Shown piece after piece: positions 26,655 through 37,726 of a stretch of 64,000 nt of DNA. A model generated the notes under the pieces. The model had not been told where the DNA came from and ran no database searches. It saw nothing but the letters and a program-made list of their open reading frames with translations. A program made the position numbers and the translations under genes. Origin of the DNA: JADJSS01 sp964490845 (lineage in GTDB: Bacteria > Bacteroidota > Bacteroidia > Chitinophagales > JADIYW01); NCBI GenBank assembly GCA_964490845.1, contig CAZBED010000001.1, positions 558,001-622,000 of the forward strand, given 5' to 3'. Position 1 is the stretch's first letter. The number at the start of each line of letters is the position of its first letter.

Positions 26655-26943
26655 TTTCTATTCCCTCATTTCATGCCTGTTCTGATAATGGCTCACTGGA
26701 ACTAATGAAAAAAGAATGATGAGTATACTTTAAACAGGGGAAACACACTTATTTCTTTTGAATAGCATACGTACAAACAGCCCAATGCAGTTTGTTTATC
26801 AATTCTGGTATATTTTAGTTCGGTGTCAGGAAAAAACTTAACACTTTAAGAGCACGTTCTCTACGAAGTTAATTAATTTTAATTTAACTTACAACGTTTA
26901 TCTGTTAAAATTTACAGTGTTACATTTTAGATATATCAAGAAA
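26655..26943. promoter_or_regulatory. Divergent intergenic region between giant gene A and the GT-C/TPR gene
   Basis: 289 bp of non-coding sequence separate two diverging genes, so it should carry promoters for both. TACATTTT (26921-26928) is a near-match to the -7 element for the plus-strand gene. I found no convincing full promoter pair on either strand and no other structure. Confidence 0.35.
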
Positions 26944-28803
26944 ATGAATCTTTTAAACGTTTTCAGGAACTCAATTGTCAGAAAAGAGACTCAGTGGGCA
27001 ATTTTATTCTTACTAATCCTGTTTGTTTATATCAGGACTGCTTTTTATGAGTTTAATCTGGATGATGCGATAATAACAGGCACCATCGAAGGCAAAGTAA
27101 AAAGTATAAGTGATCTGTATAGTATTCTGAAATTAACCTATAACCATACCGATTACAGGCCGGTGGTATTGATTAGTTTTGGCATGGAACAACTTCTGTT
27201 TGGGAGTATTCGCCCCTCCGTTTCACATAGCATTAACCTGGTGTTATTTTTTTTCATCTGTGTATCTGCACTAAATCTGTTTAAACAATTGTTTGAGGCA
27301 AAAGACAATCTGCTGCTTTTTTCCGCAATTTTATTATTCATAGTACACCCCCTGAATACTGAAGTAGTCTGCAGTATCAAATGCCGGGATAACCTGTTGA
27401 GCATGCTTTTGGGTATTAATTCCACTTTCTTCTTTTTAAAGTTTCTTACAACACGCAAAAACAAACTTTTCTTTTTGTTGTTGGTCGTCATATTTTCCAT
27501 TGCAGGGATATTATCAAAGATGGATGCAATAGGGTTCTTGCTGTTCAATGTTGGCTATGTTCTGTTTTTTGTGAAAGATAAAAAAGTAAAATACATTGTA
27601 TCTGTCATGCTGCTGTATATCACCGTAACAGCTATAGTGGCAATGCTCACTAATGCAATGCTTTCAGATCCGGCAACCGGGCAGATAACCGGAAAGGTTA
27701 CATACACAGAAAATCCGCTGAATACTGACTTTTCTGTTGCCCACAGATTCATTGCATTTGTAAATACTGTTTTCTATTATTTCGTAAAATTTGTCCCTCT
27801 ATCAGGATTCAGGTATTATTATGGTTATAATTATTTGCAGGTACTATCCGTTTTTTCGTTTTCATTCTTCTGCGGACTTGTTATTATCTTATCTTTTATT
27901 CTTCTCTTTTTAGCAGGACAAAAGAAACACGACAGGATACTGTCCGTTTCCATCATGGGTAGCTTTCTCTTATCTCTTTACGCGCTCAACCTTATTGTAC
28001 CGGTTGCCGGAATTATTGCTGACCGCTATATTTTCATGGCCAACCTGTTCTTTTGCTTAGTCGTAGCTCGTCTCGTTCAAATTATTTTAATCCATCTGCA
28101 GCAGCCATCTTTAATAAAATATGTTCATCTGCTTATTGGCACAATCTTTCTGGCATTGACAATGAATCGGATACCTGCATGGAAAGATTTCAAGTCATTG
28201 ATTGACGCTGATGCCCCGAAACTGTATACCTCCTATGAAGCGATGCGCATTGCGGCAGGCGTTTATTACGGAGAATATGAAAAGGAGGAAGATACAACCC
28301 TTAAACAACAGCACCTGAAAAGGTGTATCTTTTTTGCTGAAAAGGGCGTGCAGGTTTATCCGAAGAATTCTCTTTTGTATGAATTTTTAGGACAGTATTA
28401 TTTTAAATACAAAGAGCCGCAGAAGGCTATTCAGTGCTTTAAAAAATCCCTATACAACAACCCCTATTCTGTAACCGGATTTACCTATTTGGGAGATGTA
28501 TACTATTCAATTCAGGAGGCGGACAGTTCTATCCTTTACTATATGAAAGGGCTGGATTTATCCCCGTCATCCCAGCTTTTGATTAACAATATTTCAACCG
28601 TATATTATGATTTAAAAAGCAAAGAAGCGTGTAAATCATTTAATCTCGAATTACTCAAAAAAGATTCCACCCTTTTCCCCGTATACGAGAATCTGGGATA
28701 TTACTATCTGATGGAAAAAGATACCGTTACATCCGTCGGATACTTTAAGAACGCGGTTCGATACGGAATGGATGCGTCGGCTATACCGATTGAGGTAAAA
28801 TAA
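26944..28803 (+). CDS. GT-C-like polytopic membrane protein with C-terminal TPRs (TMTC/DUF1736-like)
   Basis: About 619 aa from ATG 26944 (an upstream in-frame Met at 26917 is possible). The first helix is followed by FNLDDAI (Asp40-Asp41), the acidic motif at the end of helix 1 seen in GT-C glycosyltransferases. YRPVVLISF, HPLNTEVV and IKCRDNLL follow, resembling the TMTC/DUF1736 O-mannosyltransferase-like pattern. There are about ten transmembrane segments to residue 415, then four TPR-like helix pairs (LYEFLGQYYFKYKEPQKAI, FTYLGDVYYS, VYENLGYYYLMEKD). It probably transfers a lipid-linked sugar to exported protein (inference). It sits between two giant secreted proteins rich in Ser/Thr/Asn, possible substrates. 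Its 3' end is 10 bp from that of giant gene B. Confidence 0.6.
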   Translation: MNLLNVFRNSIVRKETQWAILFLLILFVYIRTAFYEFNLDDAIITGTIEGKVKSISDLYSILKLTYNHTDYRPVVLISFGMEQLLFGSIRPSVSHSINLVLFFFICVSALNLFKQLFEAKDNLLLFSAILLFIVHPLNTEVVCSIKCRDNLLSMLLGINSTFFFLKFLTTRKNKLFFLLLVVIFSIAGILSKMDAIGFLLFNVGYVLFFVKDKKVKYIVSVMLLYITVTAIVAMLTNAMLSDPATGQITGKVTYTENPLNTDFSVAHRFIAFVNTVFYYFVKFVPLSGFRYYYGYNYLQVLSVFSFSFFCGLVIILSFILLFLAGQKKHDRILSVSIMGSFLLSLYALNLIVPVAGIIADRYIFMANLFFCLVVARLVQIILIHLQQPSLIKYVHLLIGTIFLALTMNRIPAWKDFKSLIDADAPKLYTSYEAMRIAAGVYYGEYEKEEDTTLKQQHLKRCIFFAEKGVQVYPKNSLLYEFLGQYYFKYKEPQKAIQCFKKSLYNNPYSVTGFTYLGDVYYSIQEADSSILYYMKGLDLSPSSQLLINNISTVYYDLKSKEACKSFNLELLKKDSTLFPVYENLGYYYLMEKDTVTSVGYFKNAVRYGMDASAIPIEVK

Positions 28804-28813
28804 CAAAGACTTT

Positions 28814-31800
28814 TTATTCTTTCACAAATTTCGCCTGCATTTTCTTGCCTGAAGAAGAATTCTGAATACTCAGCACATACACTCCTGCAGCATATCCCGT
28901 TGCATCAACCGTTAACGTGTGTATGCCCGGCATTAATGACACAGACTGGTTCGTCATACTTTGTCCAATCACGTTAAATACATTCAGGAGGATTTTCTGT
29001 GCCGCAGTTGCCTGATAAACCACATTTAACTGTCCATTCGTAGGATTAGGATAAACAGAAATGATGACATCTTCTTTAGCTGTTTCTATCTCCTTCACTT
29101 TTATATTAATGGTATTGGAATACTCGAATTTCATATCCCTGTCTATCATTTTGAGTCTGTAATAATTATTGCCTAATACCGGGTTCGGGTCAGTCAGATC
29201 GTATGACCTCGGACTGGAACTGTTACCCGCTGCCGGGCGTTCTCCGATATAAGAGAAGTTAATGCCATCTGTTGACTTCTCTACTTCAAACTTAAGGGAA
29301 TTCAATTCGCTGGCAGTGGTCCAGTTCAGAATATTCACATTGCCGTTGTTATAGCCTGTAAACATAGTCAACTCTACCGGTAAAATCTGTGTTGGATTCA
29401 GGGTGGACTTAACTATTACAACTTGTCCGGACGATGCACAACCCGGCGTATTTTCATCACTAATGATTTGCATGATATAGGTCGCACATCCCGGCAATAT
29501 AAATGTTGAATTAAAATTCGTTGAAGTAGTGCCACCCATCACTTCCTCAAACACTGCACAGTTGATGAGAATATCATCATACTGTCCTATTGGCGCAACA
29601 CAAGGTGTTTCATCGCGGAACATCGACATAGCGGTAGTACCGCAACCAATCGTAGTGACGGAGAATACAATCGTGACAGTATCAACAGGGGTACCGTCGC
29701 AATCTGTAGAGAAAGACAGGTAGTTGACTGAATTATTGGAACCGGGCAAACAATCGTAATACTGTGGAGAAAGGCTGTTTCCATTAGTATTCATATTCCA
29801 GCATTGCGACTGGTTGTATACTAAATTATTGGCGGTACAGGCGGTTTTAGCCGGGCAGTCAACGGAAATACAAAAACCGAAAGCCGTATTGGACGGAGAT
29901 GTTGGCGCATTTTCATTGAATACCTGAACATACAAGGTCTCACCAGGAAATGCCGCTAACGATAAATCCACATCACTACCAAGGCCACCGTCGTCGCAAT
30001 TAATACGTTGCAAAGTTCCTCCACATCCGCCTGTAGACCGGTAAACGCCAATATGTTCGTGTGAATTATTTATCAGAGAGCCCACCGGATACTCATCATT
30101 ACCCTGAATGCGAATTCCTGTCGCATCCAAAGGCACAGTAAACTTGAACCAGTAATCGTTACAGTTTAACTCTCCATTACAGCCCAATGCGGTAACTGTC
30201 CTGGTTGCTCTGTCTATATCTATTGCGGCATCTAAAATGCTATAATTTGTCGTATAATATTGTCCGTCTGATGTACATGGTCCTTGTGCCGCTGTTCTGA
30301 CAAACTGAGTTACATCTATAGCTCCGCAAGGTTCATCATTCGCCACACTCGGGTAGGAGGTAGCCGCATCCAGATTGTTGACACTGAAGCTCCAGGTACC
30401 TTTATCCGGCGGAATACCCAACACACCGTCATTACCATCAAATCGCAGATAATAGGTTTTTCCAGGAACCAGACATCTCAAATCCCACGTAGTGGAGAGG
30501 GTTGTTAAAGTGTTGGTATTATCTTCTCTCACCAGGCCGTTAAATCCGGAAACGGCACAGTTATACCCTGTCGGAATACTATACAAATCGGCACTCAGTG
30601 TGAGTGTAGCCGGGCTGTATGCTGATGTATTCAGCCGCACTTCTCCGGATGCAGGTGCGATAAACTGATACCAAAGTGTTTCATCATAGTCCCCTCCATC
30701 TGATGGATCCTGCGGCGATGGTGAAATATTCGGTTCACCGCTTTGTGAGGTGGCACACCTGTTATCAGCTGCATATGTGGTCCCAATCGTTGCAACAGGA
30801 GCTGTACAGATGTTATCAGCAGGGTTATTTGAACCTGAGGTAAATACCACTGAAACATTGAAATTGTCACCGACATCACTTCCCAACAAACCATCAAAGC
30901 CTTGAACCTGGAAAAAATAAGTTTTTCCTTCCTCAATTTCCCAGCACTCCAAACTCATCGTTTCGTTATTGGTTGCACTGTTAACCAGTGGAGTTTCCTT
31001 CACCAATGTCATATTTCCAAAAGTAGGAGTTACCCCGCTGCATACCGTTGCATCCTGTCGATACAAACCGATATAACCATTAATGACATCACCACCTGCA
31101 TTAGTTATGCTAATGGAGTAAGTACCATCTGTATTACTTGCTACAAATTTATACCAAAGTGTATGGTCGTATCCCGGGTCTGTGATATCATTATAAGGAC
31201 CATTTACCGCAGGCTCACCAATTTCCTGAGTTGCACACCGGTTGTCCTGTGCTGCAGCTGTAGCCGTGGCAGAAGTGGTAAATGTACCCAGATTACCGGT
31301 AGCTGCTGTCGCTCCGATTCCGCAAATATTATCATTTACCGGAGTAGCTTTGGAAACATGCGTAAGTTGGATGGTAAAATTCCCTACGTCATTAGAAGCA
31401 ATCAAATCGTTACCGTCTACCTGAATATAATAACGTTTACCGGCACTCAAACAGGGCCACGTTTCTACTATCTGATCCGTTGTACCAATGGTATTTAAAG
31501 CCAATCCCGTTCCGCTGGCTATCTCCGTCAATTGTGTCCACGTAGGAATATCGCCGGAACAGGAAATAGCAGCCGTACCCGCCATCTGGTACAACACATA
31601 ATTGACACCACCATTGATACCGCTTATCGGTTCCAAAGCCATCGTTATATCACCGTCCGCAGGCGGTACAAATGAGAACCATACTGTTTCATCATAATTG
31701 TTGGAAGTTACATCATCACCGGAACCACCAATATTATCACTGGTATTCGGTTCTCCGGCTTCTTCCCAGGCACATTTATTTGTTCTTGTCAGTGAGCCGG

Positions 31801-34800
31801 TACTTCCATTTGCCGGAATGGACAAAACATTTGCACTGCATATTAAATCATAGTTGGTTGGTACCGTAGGTCCTGGATTACCGGAATTGTCATCGGTTAC
31901 CGTAACAATAAAATTATTTTGGTCATCTGTAAAAGGTATCGCGTCATTGCCATCTACCTGGATATAATATTTTGTATTCGGCAATAAACAGGTATAATTG
32001 CCTGTTACTGCATTCACAGGTATTGAAGCTGTATTAGTAGAACCTTCTTTTATTAACCTGGAAGTAGGTGCAGCGGTCACTCTAAAGTTTGGCGCTGCAC
32101 CATTGTTATAATACAACGCAAAATTCGGACTAAATGTACCCGACACACCCGGATCGTCGGCCACAGTAACGGAAATTGTTCCCGGGTTGGATGGTGTTGT
32201 AAAATAATACCAAACAGTTTCATCTTCGGCGCCGAATGCCGCGGTATGGTCTGTCTGGTTGATACCGCAATAATCTCCTTCTTCCCCGTTTTCACAGGTC
32301 GCGCATCTGTTGTGTCCGCCTATGGTCAGCGAACCGCCTGCAGCCAGCATGCCATCTAAAGGAATCACATTATCTACCGGAATAGCATTCGCTAAATTAT
32401 CATTGGGTGCCCTACCTGTTCCACTGCCCAGATCCCTTACGGCAATATCATAATAGTAGTTATCTGTAAAGCCTGGAAAAGTAAATCCGAATAAACTGAC
32501 ATCCGCACCATCTACCTGAACATAATATGTAGTATTAGGTGAAACACAAGGCAAGGTAACTTTGGCTGTAAAATCTGTGATACCTCCGAGTACGGTAGCG
32601 AATCCCATATCTGAATCAAGAGATGCTAAATTGGCAAACGGCGTTGTTGAACAATTGTCACCGCTTGGCACATACTTATACACGGCCAAAGATGGAACTG
32701 AGAAATATCCCCCAACGCCCACCAATGAGGTTACTTCTATTTCCACAGCACCGGGATTAGGACCGGTTGTAAACTTATGCCACATCGTTTCATCATATTC
32801 CGGTTCATTCTGAACAGCTCCCTGCGATGTGTTCGGTTCGCCAATTTCCTGTGTAGCACAGATATTATTCTGATTGCTTAATGTCAGTACACCGCCGCTG
32901 GAAAGCGCACCACCACCCACGTTGGTTGCACCACATATATTATCATTGGTCTGGAAATTGATATTAATATTGCTCATTGCAATAGAGATATCAAATTCAC
33001 CCATATCATCACCGAATAAAGGACAGGTACTGGTACCCAGGACACGCAAGAAGTAACGGGTATTCGGTTTTGGACAGGTTATTTTTATTTCTTCCTCTCT
33101 TGGTTGTAATATATTGAAAACTTTTCCTTCCCCCACTCTAAGCAACTGATTAAACTGAGTATTGGAAGCGGCTTGTGTATTACAGGCAGCAGTGGTAAAT
33201 GTTCCATTATACTCATACAAATCCAAATCAGGATCAAAACATAATCCGGATGGATTAGTCACTCTGATGGTAATATCGCCGGGACGTAACGGGCCTAAGG
33301 AAGGTCCCGTGTTGAATGTGTACCAAACGGTAGGGTCTGTACCCGAATCAAACGGATTCAAATCCCAGCCATTAGCTCCCGGTTCATTTTGTTCGGAAGT
33401 TGCGCATCTGTTATTATGATGGAAATTTATCGTTTCTCCCGGATTTAAATAAGTATTCTGGTTGCCAGAATTATAGGTTCCGCCAGCATTTACCAACTGA
33501 TGCGCCTGACAGAACATATCATTTCCGCCGGCGCTGGTAGTGGCCGGAGAACTATACGTGACAGTGGAGGCATAAGTCTGGTCAGCAGCCAGTGTCGTAA
33601 TTTTCATTCTGAACTGTCCGGTTTCACAATCCGTACCGGAGAATGCAGGCCCGCAGGTCGTCAGGTTTCTGTTGCCATCCACTTGTACCCAGTATGTCCT
33701 GCCCGGAACCAGACAGGATACGGTAATTTCTTCATCGTCCGAATTGGCGATTCCAAAAACAGCCGGATCATAATCATCGTCGAATTTAAATCCACCGGTT
33801 TGAATATCCGCGCAATTCTGAGACGGAATATCAAATATGGCAATGCCTAAATCAATATCATCGATACCGCCATCTTCAACGGCTTCTATTTTTACCTTTC
33901 CAGTTGTAGGAGCTACAAACTTAAACCATAGTGTATGCTCTACATTAAAGTCAAACAATGTTCCCGCAATATTATGAGCCACTTTTCCTGACCCTTCATA
34001 TGATGGATCGATAGTCGCACATTCATTATTAAAAGCAATCGGTGAATTATATACGGCACCCACCGCATTGGATATCGGTGTCATATTATATGCCATGCAA
34101 ATGGAATCATTGGTAGATGCAGGTATACCATTCAGTTCCTGTACAGAGATTCTGAAATCACCTTCCACATCCTCCACGTCCGCACCGCAAGTATACCCCG
34201 CATCTCCATCTATCATAATATAATAAGTTTGGCCGGGAATTAAACAACGACCTACATAATACTCATCATATCCGCAGGTACCGACACAAGGCACACAGAC
34301 ACCTGTATAATCATCTGCATTCAGAAAATCCGTTTCCACCAAACCACCGTCAAATCCATTTCCATTTCCTACTTCCGTCAGTCTCCATTTGTCAAAACAA
34401 TTAGACGTTTGGTATAAGGCCAGCTGTAAATTGATATCGTCATGATAATCGGCATCACCTTTTAACTGAGAACGGTTTTCAGAACGTATTTTTACTTTAC
34501 CGCTGGCCGGTGCCACAAAACGGGCCCAGACTGTTTTGTCCGTAGATGAGTTTCTGGCACTCCATTGTGATGGAACAGGATCGTTAATTGACGTAGCACA
34601 GCGATTAGTCATATTCGTCCACGATAAGGAATTATAAGCTGTCGCAGATGCATTTACCGGCAAACTCTGCGCAAAGCAAGGTTCATCATGTCTTAAGGTC
34701 GCATTCGGGACACCCAAGGAAGTGAATGGTGTACCCACATCCGCCGGGCTGGCAGAATTATATAATCCCAATCCGGCATCTGCCACCTGCAATTTAAAAT

Positions 34801-37705
34801 ATCCTGAAATACAATCACCGGCATCGAAGAGATCACAACCAAAATAATCTCCGCCATCTACCTGAATATAATAATATTTATTAGGGTCCAGGCAAGTGGC
34901 GATTAAACTGTTGCCTTCATTACACAATACGCTATTTCCGCAGGTATTATAGATGTCGTAATAGGAAGTGGTGATAACACCGGCTTCCGTAGCTTCCTGA
35001 ATTCCATGGTCCTGAGCAATGATTGGTGTCCATAAGAAACGAGGGTCTGAACAATGTGCGTTGGTTCCGTCACCCAAAATTGGTTCCCATATCGCCACCT
35101 GCAAATCCAAATCATCATCAATGCCCGGTGAACCGGTCGGTGCTGATTGGGCGGTAACACGAACGGATCCTGACAAAGGCGGTTTAAACCGGAACCAAAC
35201 ATCCCTGTCCAGTGATTGGGTAAAGTCCGCTCTCCACGGTAAATCGGGAGTAGCGCAGAAATTGTCGTAAATGGCTGCAGGTGCCAGCTGTCCGCCATTT
35301 GGCACCGTACCAACATCAATTGCACCACAGATTGTATCATTGATCGGTGCACCGCCCAACGTCGATGCGGTCGTAATTTTGTATGAGCCGTTATCAAATG
35401 ACCACTGGCCTTCGTAACAAATGGAAAGCGCATTGAAATCTTCTACCTGCACATAATAAGTGGTATTGGGCTCAGGACATTTCAACCGGAACATATCAGC
35501 ATAACAAGGTGCACCAAAACCTATTCCAGTTGTTGCATCACATAAATCACCCGGTATGTTCATCTCATCCTGCGCTACTAAATTTCCGCCTACAGGGCAA
35601 GCAAAGGAAGATACGTTTTTATAGAATGTAACTCTAGATTGAAAACCTAAACCAATACATACAGCCCCCCGATTTGCATTGCTTAATTCGTTATCATTTT
35701 CGTACCAGTAGATCCAATCCGGCGGGATATTGCTTCCGGTGGTAAATTTGTACCAGACGGTGGCAGTATGCGTTCCGGAAGTACCCGGCCCGCCCGGTGA
35801 AGCGCTTGGCTCGCCATTTTCAGCAGAGGTACATTTATTGGTATGTGGAAGTCCAAAAAATTTAGCTGCTCCTAATTTGGAAGCTGGGCCATTGTTAGCC
35901 CAGTTAACTCCCGTAGTCACACCGGTTTGCAATCCATTTGTAGTGATATATCCTAAATCAACCGCATCGCAGATCATATCCGACGGGCGAAACTGGTCTT
36001 TAACTACTTTCACATTAAAATCTACCCGGTCAGAAATACCGACAGGATCCACCTGAATGTAATAATTGGTATTAGCCTTTAAACATAATCGTTTTACTTC
36101 CGCGTTGCCGCCATTAAAAATATTTAACGGGTCAATCTCATCCCTGTCCATAAATGATAAATTGGCGTAATCCCCATTGCTGTTTGGACAAACACGAACG
36201 GTACCTGAATTGGTTTCCTCATACACATATACTGCAGGATATGTCAACGTTCCGGAAGAACCCAGTCTTTCCACCAATACTTTATAGGTATGCGCCAACT
36301 GTGCCAGCGGAGGCGCTGAAGGATAATCGGGAGCCGGTGTTCTGAAACGGTACCATACCGTTTTGCTCAGAGAAGACAATATTGTTGTATTATCCGGCTC
36401 TCCACAACAGCCTTTGCTTTGCGATGCGCAATCCGTTGACTGATTAAAGATGGCTAAGTCATAGTCGGAATTATCCCATGCCGTGGCGGAGCCCGTTGTT
36501 GTTCTTGGGTCGAAAGAGCTGTTAAGTGTTCCCATATAACCATCAATGCCAGCAGTTGAAGAACTGGCTGGCAGACAGATATAATCCGGTCCGGCTTTCA
36601 CGCCGTTATCTTTTACAGTAAGATTAAATCTTCCCTCATCGCAGGTTGCTGCACATCCAAACTGTACCCCAGGTGTACAACTCTCAACCTGTACATAATA
36701 AGTCTGATTAGCTTTTGGACACTGTATATCTATATCACTTAAATCCAAACCTGTATTTCCAACCTGGGATATCTGTGAAAACTGATTGGTAGAATAAGTA
36801 AACGGGCATCCAGTCAGATTATCTGGACCTTCATACACTTTACACCACGCAAAAAGTGTATATCCTGCTAAGCAAGCCCCACCAGAACCACTACCATCTA
36901 TGCCGGATGCGTCAACATTTATATTTGTTCCCGGACTCGGACCTGTCTTGAATTTTAACCATATAGTTTCATCACCATCCGAAATATTAGGTTCATTGGA
37001 GGAACAAATATCTTCATCTGTATAACCATAATTATTAAAATTATTTCTTGTTAATGTTCCTCCCGAGTTTAAAGTACCCAAATCGAAGGCACCGCAAATA
37101 TAGTCATCACTTGTTTGTGGTCTCCAGTTGCCGGTCTGCTCCCATCGATAAGTGACCGTTATAGTACCGCCGCAATTGCCTCCTCCATCATAATTTGCAT
37201 TAAAGTTACAGGTAGCCGTCTGATTTGCTCCTATCCCAGAAACACTAGACGGATACGCTGAGGTTATACCCACCGTACAAATTAAATCGCTGAAAACATT
37301 GGCAAAGCCTCCTCCAATACATTGTTCTGTAATACAGGTGGTCTGATCCCTGTCCCATGCTTCTACATTAAAATTGAGATTGCCGCTTGGCCACTGACAG
37401 GCGTAATCAAAATTTCTGTCGTATGGACTAAAGTTTGCATTCCAGGTATAATCAGTTGTATTATTACTTCCTTCATGACAGGTTTCATCCACATCATCCG
37501 CTCCGTCATCAATATCAAATGCCGGATCAATTCTGCCGTTTCCGTCAAAGCAAAAACCTCCGTCACAATCCGTTCCGGATGTTTGCTGATAACGGACACT
37601 GATTATTTTTAATTTCAGATTCTTTTGGCCAAATGAATTATGAGCAAACCCCAACAACAGGAAGAGTAAAAAACAGGAACTTAATTGTGTACGGCGATTT
37701 TTCAT
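28814..37705 (-). CDS. Giant T9SS-secreted repeat protein B (2963 aa)
   Basis: A paralogue of giant protein A with the same plan. Signal peptide (SCFLLFLLLGFAHNSFGQ); N-terminal Asp/Cys-rich domain (to about residue 190) opening KNLKLKIISVRY, comparable to KTIKLVLTNNN in A; about 13 PPC-like repeats with ETIWLKF, TVWYKFTTG, LWFKFVAPTTG-type cores and YYIQVDG strands; a non-repeat Cys-rich module near 2620 (CTANNLVYNQSQCWN); LPVELTMFTGYNNG; and a type A sorting domain beginning VYPNPTNGQLNV, ending KMQAKFVKE. Repeats contain acidic loops (DGDGD-, DIDL-like) that may bind calcium. It is preceded at 21 bp by a small secreted protein gene, likely cotranscribed. The two giants together fill about 18 kb. 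Confidence 0.85.
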   Translation of the reverse strand: MKNRRTQLSSCFLLFLLLGFAHNSFGQKNLKLKIISVRYQQTSGTDCDGGFCFDGNGRIDPAFDIDDGADDVDETCHEGSNNTTDYTWNANFSPYDRNFDYACQWPSGNLNFNVEAWDRDQTTCITEQCIGGGFANVFSDLICTVGITSAYPSSVSGIGANQTATCNFNANYDGGGNCGGTITVTYRWEQTGNWRPQTSDDYICGAFDLGTLNSGGTLTRNNFNNYGYTDEDICSSNEPNISDGDETIWLKFKTGPSPGTNINVDASGIDGSGSGGACLAGYTLFAWCKVYEGPDNLTGCPFTYSTNQFSQISQVGNTGLDLSDIDIQCPKANQTYYVQVESCTPGVQFGCAATCDEGRFNLTVKDNGVKAGPDYICLPASSSTAGIDGYMGTLNSSFDPRTTTGSATAWDNSDYDLAIFNQSTDCASQSKGCCGEPDNTTILSSLSKTVWYRFRTPAPDYPSAPPLAQLAHTYKVLVERLGSSGTLTYPAVYVYEETNSGTVRVCPNSNGDYANLSFMDRDEIDPLNIFNGGNAEVKRLCLKANTNYYIQVDPVGISDRVDFNVKVVKDQFRPSDMICDAVDLGYITTNGLQTGVTTGVNWANNGPASKLGAAKFFGLPHTNKCTSAENGEPSASPGGPGTSGTHTATVWYKFTTGSNIPPDWIYWYENDNELSNANRGAVCIGLGFQSRVTFYKNVSSFACPVGGNLVAQDEMNIPGDLCDATTGIGFGAPCYADMFRLKCPEPNTTYYVQVEDFNALSICYEGQWSFDNGSYKITTASTLGGAPINDTICGAIDVGTVPNGGQLAPAAIYDNFCATPDLPWRADFTQSLDRDVWFRFKPPLSGSVRVTAQSAPTGSPGIDDDLDLQVAIWEPILGDGTNAHCSDPRFLWTPIIAQDHGIQEATEAGVITTSYYDIYNTCGNSVLCNEGNSLIATCLDPNKYYYIQVDGGDYFGCDLFDAGDCISGYFKLQVADAGLGLYNSASPADVGTPFTSLGVPNATLRHDEPCFAQSLPVNASATAYNSLSWTNMTNRCATSINDPVPSQWSARNSSTDKTVWARFVAPASGKVKIRSENRSQLKGDADYHDDINLQLALYQTSNCFDKWRLTEVGNGNGFDGGLVETDFLNADDYTGVCVPCVGTCGYDEYYVGRCLIPGQTYYIMIDGDAGYTCGADVEDVEGDFRISVQELNGIPASTNDSICMAYNMTPISNAVGAVYNSPIAFNNECATIDPSYEGSGKVAHNIAGTLFDFNVEHTLWFKFVAPTTGKVKIEAVEDGGIDDIDLGIAIFDIPSQNCADIQTGGFKFDDDYDPAVFGIANSDDEEITVSCLVPGRTYWVQVDGNRNLTTCGPAFSGTDCETGQFRMKITTLAADQTYASTVTYSSPATTSAGGNDMFCQAHQLVNAGGTYNSGNQNTYLNPGETINFHHNNRCATSEQNEPGANGWDLNPFDSGTDPTVWYTFNTGPSLGPLRPGDITIRVTNPSGLCFDPDLDLYEYNGTFTTAACNTQAASNTQFNQLLRVGEGKVFNILQPREEEIKITCPKPNTRYFLRVLGTSTCPLFGDDMGEFDISIAMSNININFQTNDNICGATNVGGGALSSGGVLTLSNQNNICATQEIGEPNTSQGAVQNEPEYDETMWHKFTTGPNPGAVEIEVTSLVGVGGYFSVPSLAVYKYVPSGDNCSTTPFANLASLDSDMGFATVLGGITDFTAKVTLPCVSPNTTYYVQVDGADVSLFGFTFPGFTDNYYYDIAVRDLGSGTGRAPNDNLANAIPVDNVIPLDGMLAAGGSLTIGGHNRCATCENGEEGDYCGINQTDHTAAFGAEDETVWYYFTTPSNPGTISVTVADDPGVSGTFSPNFALYYNNGAAPNFRVTAAPTSRLIKEGSTNTASIPVNAVTGNYTCLLPNTKYYIQVDGNDAIPFTDDQNNFIVTVTDDNSGNPGPTVPTNYDLICSANVLSIPANGSTGSLTRTNKCAWEEAGEPNTSDNIGGSGDDVTSNNYDETVWFSFVPPADGDITMALEPISGINGGVNYVLYQMAGTAAISCSGDIPTWTQLTEIASGTGLALNTIGTTDQIVETWPCLSAGKRYYIQVDGNDLIASNDVGNFTIQLTHVSKATPVNDNICGIGATAATGNLGTFTTSATATAAAQDNRCATQEIGEPAVNGPYNDITDPGYDHTLWYKFVASNTDGTYSISITNAGGDVINGYIGLYRQDATVCSGVTPTFGNMTLVKETPLVNSATNNETMSLECWEIEEGKTYFFQVQGFDGLLGSDVGDNFNVSVVFTSGSNNPADNICTAPVATIGTTYAADNRCATSQSGEPNISPSPQDPSDGGDYDETLWYQFIAPASGEVRLNTSAYSPATLTLSADLYSIPTGYNCAVSGFNGLVREDNTNTLTTLSTTWDLRCLVPGKTYYLRFDGNDGVLGIPPDKGTWSFSVNNLDAATSYPSVANDEPCGAIDVTQFVRTAAQGPCTSDGQYYTTNYSILDAAIDIDRATRTVTALGCNGELNCNDYWFKFTVPLDATGIRIQGNDEYPVGSLINNSHEHIGVYRSTGGCGGTLQRINCDDGGLGSDVDLSLAAFPGETLYVQVFNENAPTSPSNTAFGFCISVDCPAKTACTANNLVYNQSQCWNMNTNGNSLSPQYYDCLPGSNNSVNYLSFSTDCDGTPVDTVTIVFSVTTIGCGTTAMSMFRDETPCVAPIGQYDDILINCAVFEEVMGGTTSTNFNSTFILPGCATYIMQIISDENTPGCASSGQVVIVKSTLNPTQILPVELTMFTGYNNGNVNILNWTTASELNSLKFEVEKSTDGINFSYIGERPAAGNSSSPRSYDLTDPNPVLGNNYYRLKMIDRDMKFEYSNTINIKVKEIETAKEDVIISVYPNPTNGQLNVVYQATAAQKILLNVFNVIGQSMTNQSVSLMPGIHTLTVDATGYAAGVYVLSIQNSSSGKKMQAKFVKE

Positions 37706-37726
37706 AGAAACAATTTGTCCAAAGAA

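Noticed and set aside
34903..35433. Sizeable alternative-frame ORF inside giant gene B
   Set aside because: It is a same-strand shadow of the repeat coding sequence, with no recognisable domain or start signal. The same applies to 21627-22049 and 30902-31498.
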